This document shows, piece after piece, positions 63,143-64,000 of a stretch of 64,000 nucleotides of DNA. Every line of letters begins with the position of its first letter. The stretch's first letter is position 1. The notes under the pieces are model-generated. The model was not told the DNA's origin. It saw only the letters and a program-made list of their open reading frames with translations, and did no database searches. Location of the stretch: assembly GCA_964393405.1 (NCBI GenBank), contig CAYMTR010000015.1, positions 1 to 64,000 of the forward strand, in the 5' to 3' direction. A program made the position numbers and the translations under genes. The stretch comes from CAYMTR01 sp964393405 (GTDB taxonomy: Bacteria; Bacteroidota; Bacteroidia; Bacteroidales; Prolixibacteraceae).

Positions 63143-64000
63143 AATCAATTAAAATAGCAATCCTTTTATTTACAATTCTTTCCATTACAGCCTGCGACGA
63201 TGTATTGTTGGGAGAGCAGGAGCCAAACAATCCTGAAAACAACTTTGAAGTACTATGGAATGATATCGACAAAATGTACGGAGGATTTGCTGTTAAGAAA
63301 ATCAACTGGGATTCATTGTATGAAATTAACAGACCATTAATTACCTCCACCACAACCGACACAGAATTATACAATATTTTTAGCGGGATGCTCGATCATC
63401 TGGACGACAACCATGTATCGCTTATTCCTGTGAACACAGGACTTCCAGTATATCAGTCGGGAATAATTGGAAGGATGAAGACCTTTTCAGATTTTCGACT
63501 TTCGTCAATAGCTGCAAAATACATTGATGAGTTAAGATCATACAGTGGGTCGATTCTATTTGGCATTTTAAAAGGAAATATTGGATATATTCTAATAGCA
63601 GGCATGGAAGAAGGAGTTGGCACCTATGAGAAAGCATTTGATTATTTCTTTGAATACATGAAAGATACAGAAGGAATTATCATTGATGTGAGGAACAACC
63701 ATGGGGGCAATGACCAGGAGTCGGTTTATATTGCTGGACGCTTTGCCACAGAACCTAAATCAGGATTCAGTTTCAGGTTAAAAGACGGGCCTGGGCATGA
63801 CGATTTCACGAGATTCTATGAATACAAGATTGAACCACAAGGAGAATCACAATATACAAAGGGAGTAGCAGTTATGACCCATAGGTTTACAATCAGTGCA
63901 GCCGAGACATTTGCGTTAGCAATGAGCATGTACGACCATGTAACTATCGTTGGAGATACAACTTCAGGCGCGTTTTCAGATATGACAACCAGAGAACTGC
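63139..64000 (+). CDS. S41-family peptidase-like lipoprotein, 3' end outside window
   Basis: The frame is open from ATG 63139 through the right edge, giving 287 visible codons. A lipoprotein signal peptide ends in ILSITACDDVLLG, with the Cys as lipid anchor. Segments GIIIDVRNNHGGNDQES and MTHRFTISAAETFALAMS match the S41 tail-specific protease fold, the latter holding the likely catalytic Ser. Unlike the CtpA-type gene at 38-40 kb, no PDZ domain is obvious between the N-terminal helix pair and the catalytic core, as in the tricorn-related/RBP3-like subgroup. It overlaps the barrel-protein gene by four bases. Confidence 0.85.
   Translation, partial: MKSIKIAILLFTILSITACDDVLLGEQEPNNPENNFEVLWNDIDKMYGGFAVKKINWDSLYEINRPLITSTTTDTELYNIFSGMLDHLDDNHVSLIPVNTGLPVYQSGIIGRMKTFSDFRLSSIAAKYIDELRSYSGSILFGILKGNIGYILIAGMEEGVGTYEKAFDYFFEYMKDTEGIIIDVRNNHGGNDQESVYIAGRFATEPKSGFSFRLKDGPGHDDFTRFYEYKIEPQGESQYTKGVAVMTHRFTISAAETFALAMSMYDHVTIVGDTTSGAFSDMTTREL

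Noticed and set aside
1..64000. tRNA, rRNA, riboswitch or prophage genes
   Set aside because: No cloverleaf, rRNA block, known riboswitch core or phage/transposase gene could be recognised by eye in the gaps; a covariance-model scan would be decisive.

Overview
The window reads as a piece of a draft Bacteroidota chromosome, most likely class Bacteroidia/order Bacteroidales or a close relative. The evidence is the AT-rich DNA; the gene order nadK / outer-membrane protein / uppS / bamA / ompH / ompH / murI; the RnfBCDGEA operon headed by rseC; a Bacteroides-type serine palmitoyltransferase; and many copies of the Bacteroidota -7 promoter element TAnnTTTG with no clear Shine-Dalgarno sequences. 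Two runs of N (33344-33443 and 38638-38647) mark assembly gaps. I see no rRNA, tRNA, CRISPR array, insertion sequence, prophage or plasmid gene; nearly everything is core metabolism.

Layout. 1-7.8 kb: a membrane protein cut by the window edge, a soluble REC-PAS(x6)-histidine kinase, 4-alpha-glucanotransferase with an abutting PfkB sugar kinase, and pdxJ. 7.8-15.9 kb: a CBS protein, NAD kinase, and the envelope-biogenesis cluster (undecaprenyl diphosphate synthase, BamA, two Skp/OmpH chaperones, glutamate racemase). 15.9-25.8 kb: tpiA, a DEAD-box helicase with an arginine/glycine-rich linker, arfB, hydE, amrS-amrB, yicC-gmk-nadD, a superoxide dismutase and a DinB-like protein. 26-33 kb: serine palmitoyltransferase, a short-chain dehydrogenase, a CPBP-like membrane protein, an ABC-F ATPase, kdsA and fabI.

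33-42.5 kb is almost all on the minus strand: an RlmL/RlmK-type RNA methyltransferase with a repetitive charged tail interrupted by the first N gap, cysE, cysK, a NadR-type kinase with pnuC, an S41 protease, guaA and a sugar-binding lipoprotein. 42.7-48.4 kb: two methyl-accepting chemotaxis proteins separated by a long perfect palindrome, a sugar-1-phosphate nucleotidyltransferase and a HAD phosphatase. 48.5-57.6 kb: htpG, the rseC-rnfBCDGEA operon and a carboxynorspermidine-synthase-type dehydrogenase. 57.9-64 kb: a VWA membrane protein, a TPR-like exported protein, trxB, an outer-membrane protein and a truncated S41 lipoprotein.

Together the genes describe a Gram-negative anaerobe or facultative anaerobe. 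It has Rnf-coupled Na+/H+ energetics, sphingolipid synthesis, LPS (Kdo) synthesis, cysteine synthesis and nicotinamide-riboside salvage. I did not find a convincing wholly new multi-gene system. The most interesting items are the repetitive tail (whose reading frame the N gap disguises), the palindrome near 44.65 kb, possible small RNAs or leaders near 4.4 and 9.5 kb, an orphan sugar-binding protein next to two chemoreceptors, and AmrS-AmrB without AmrA.
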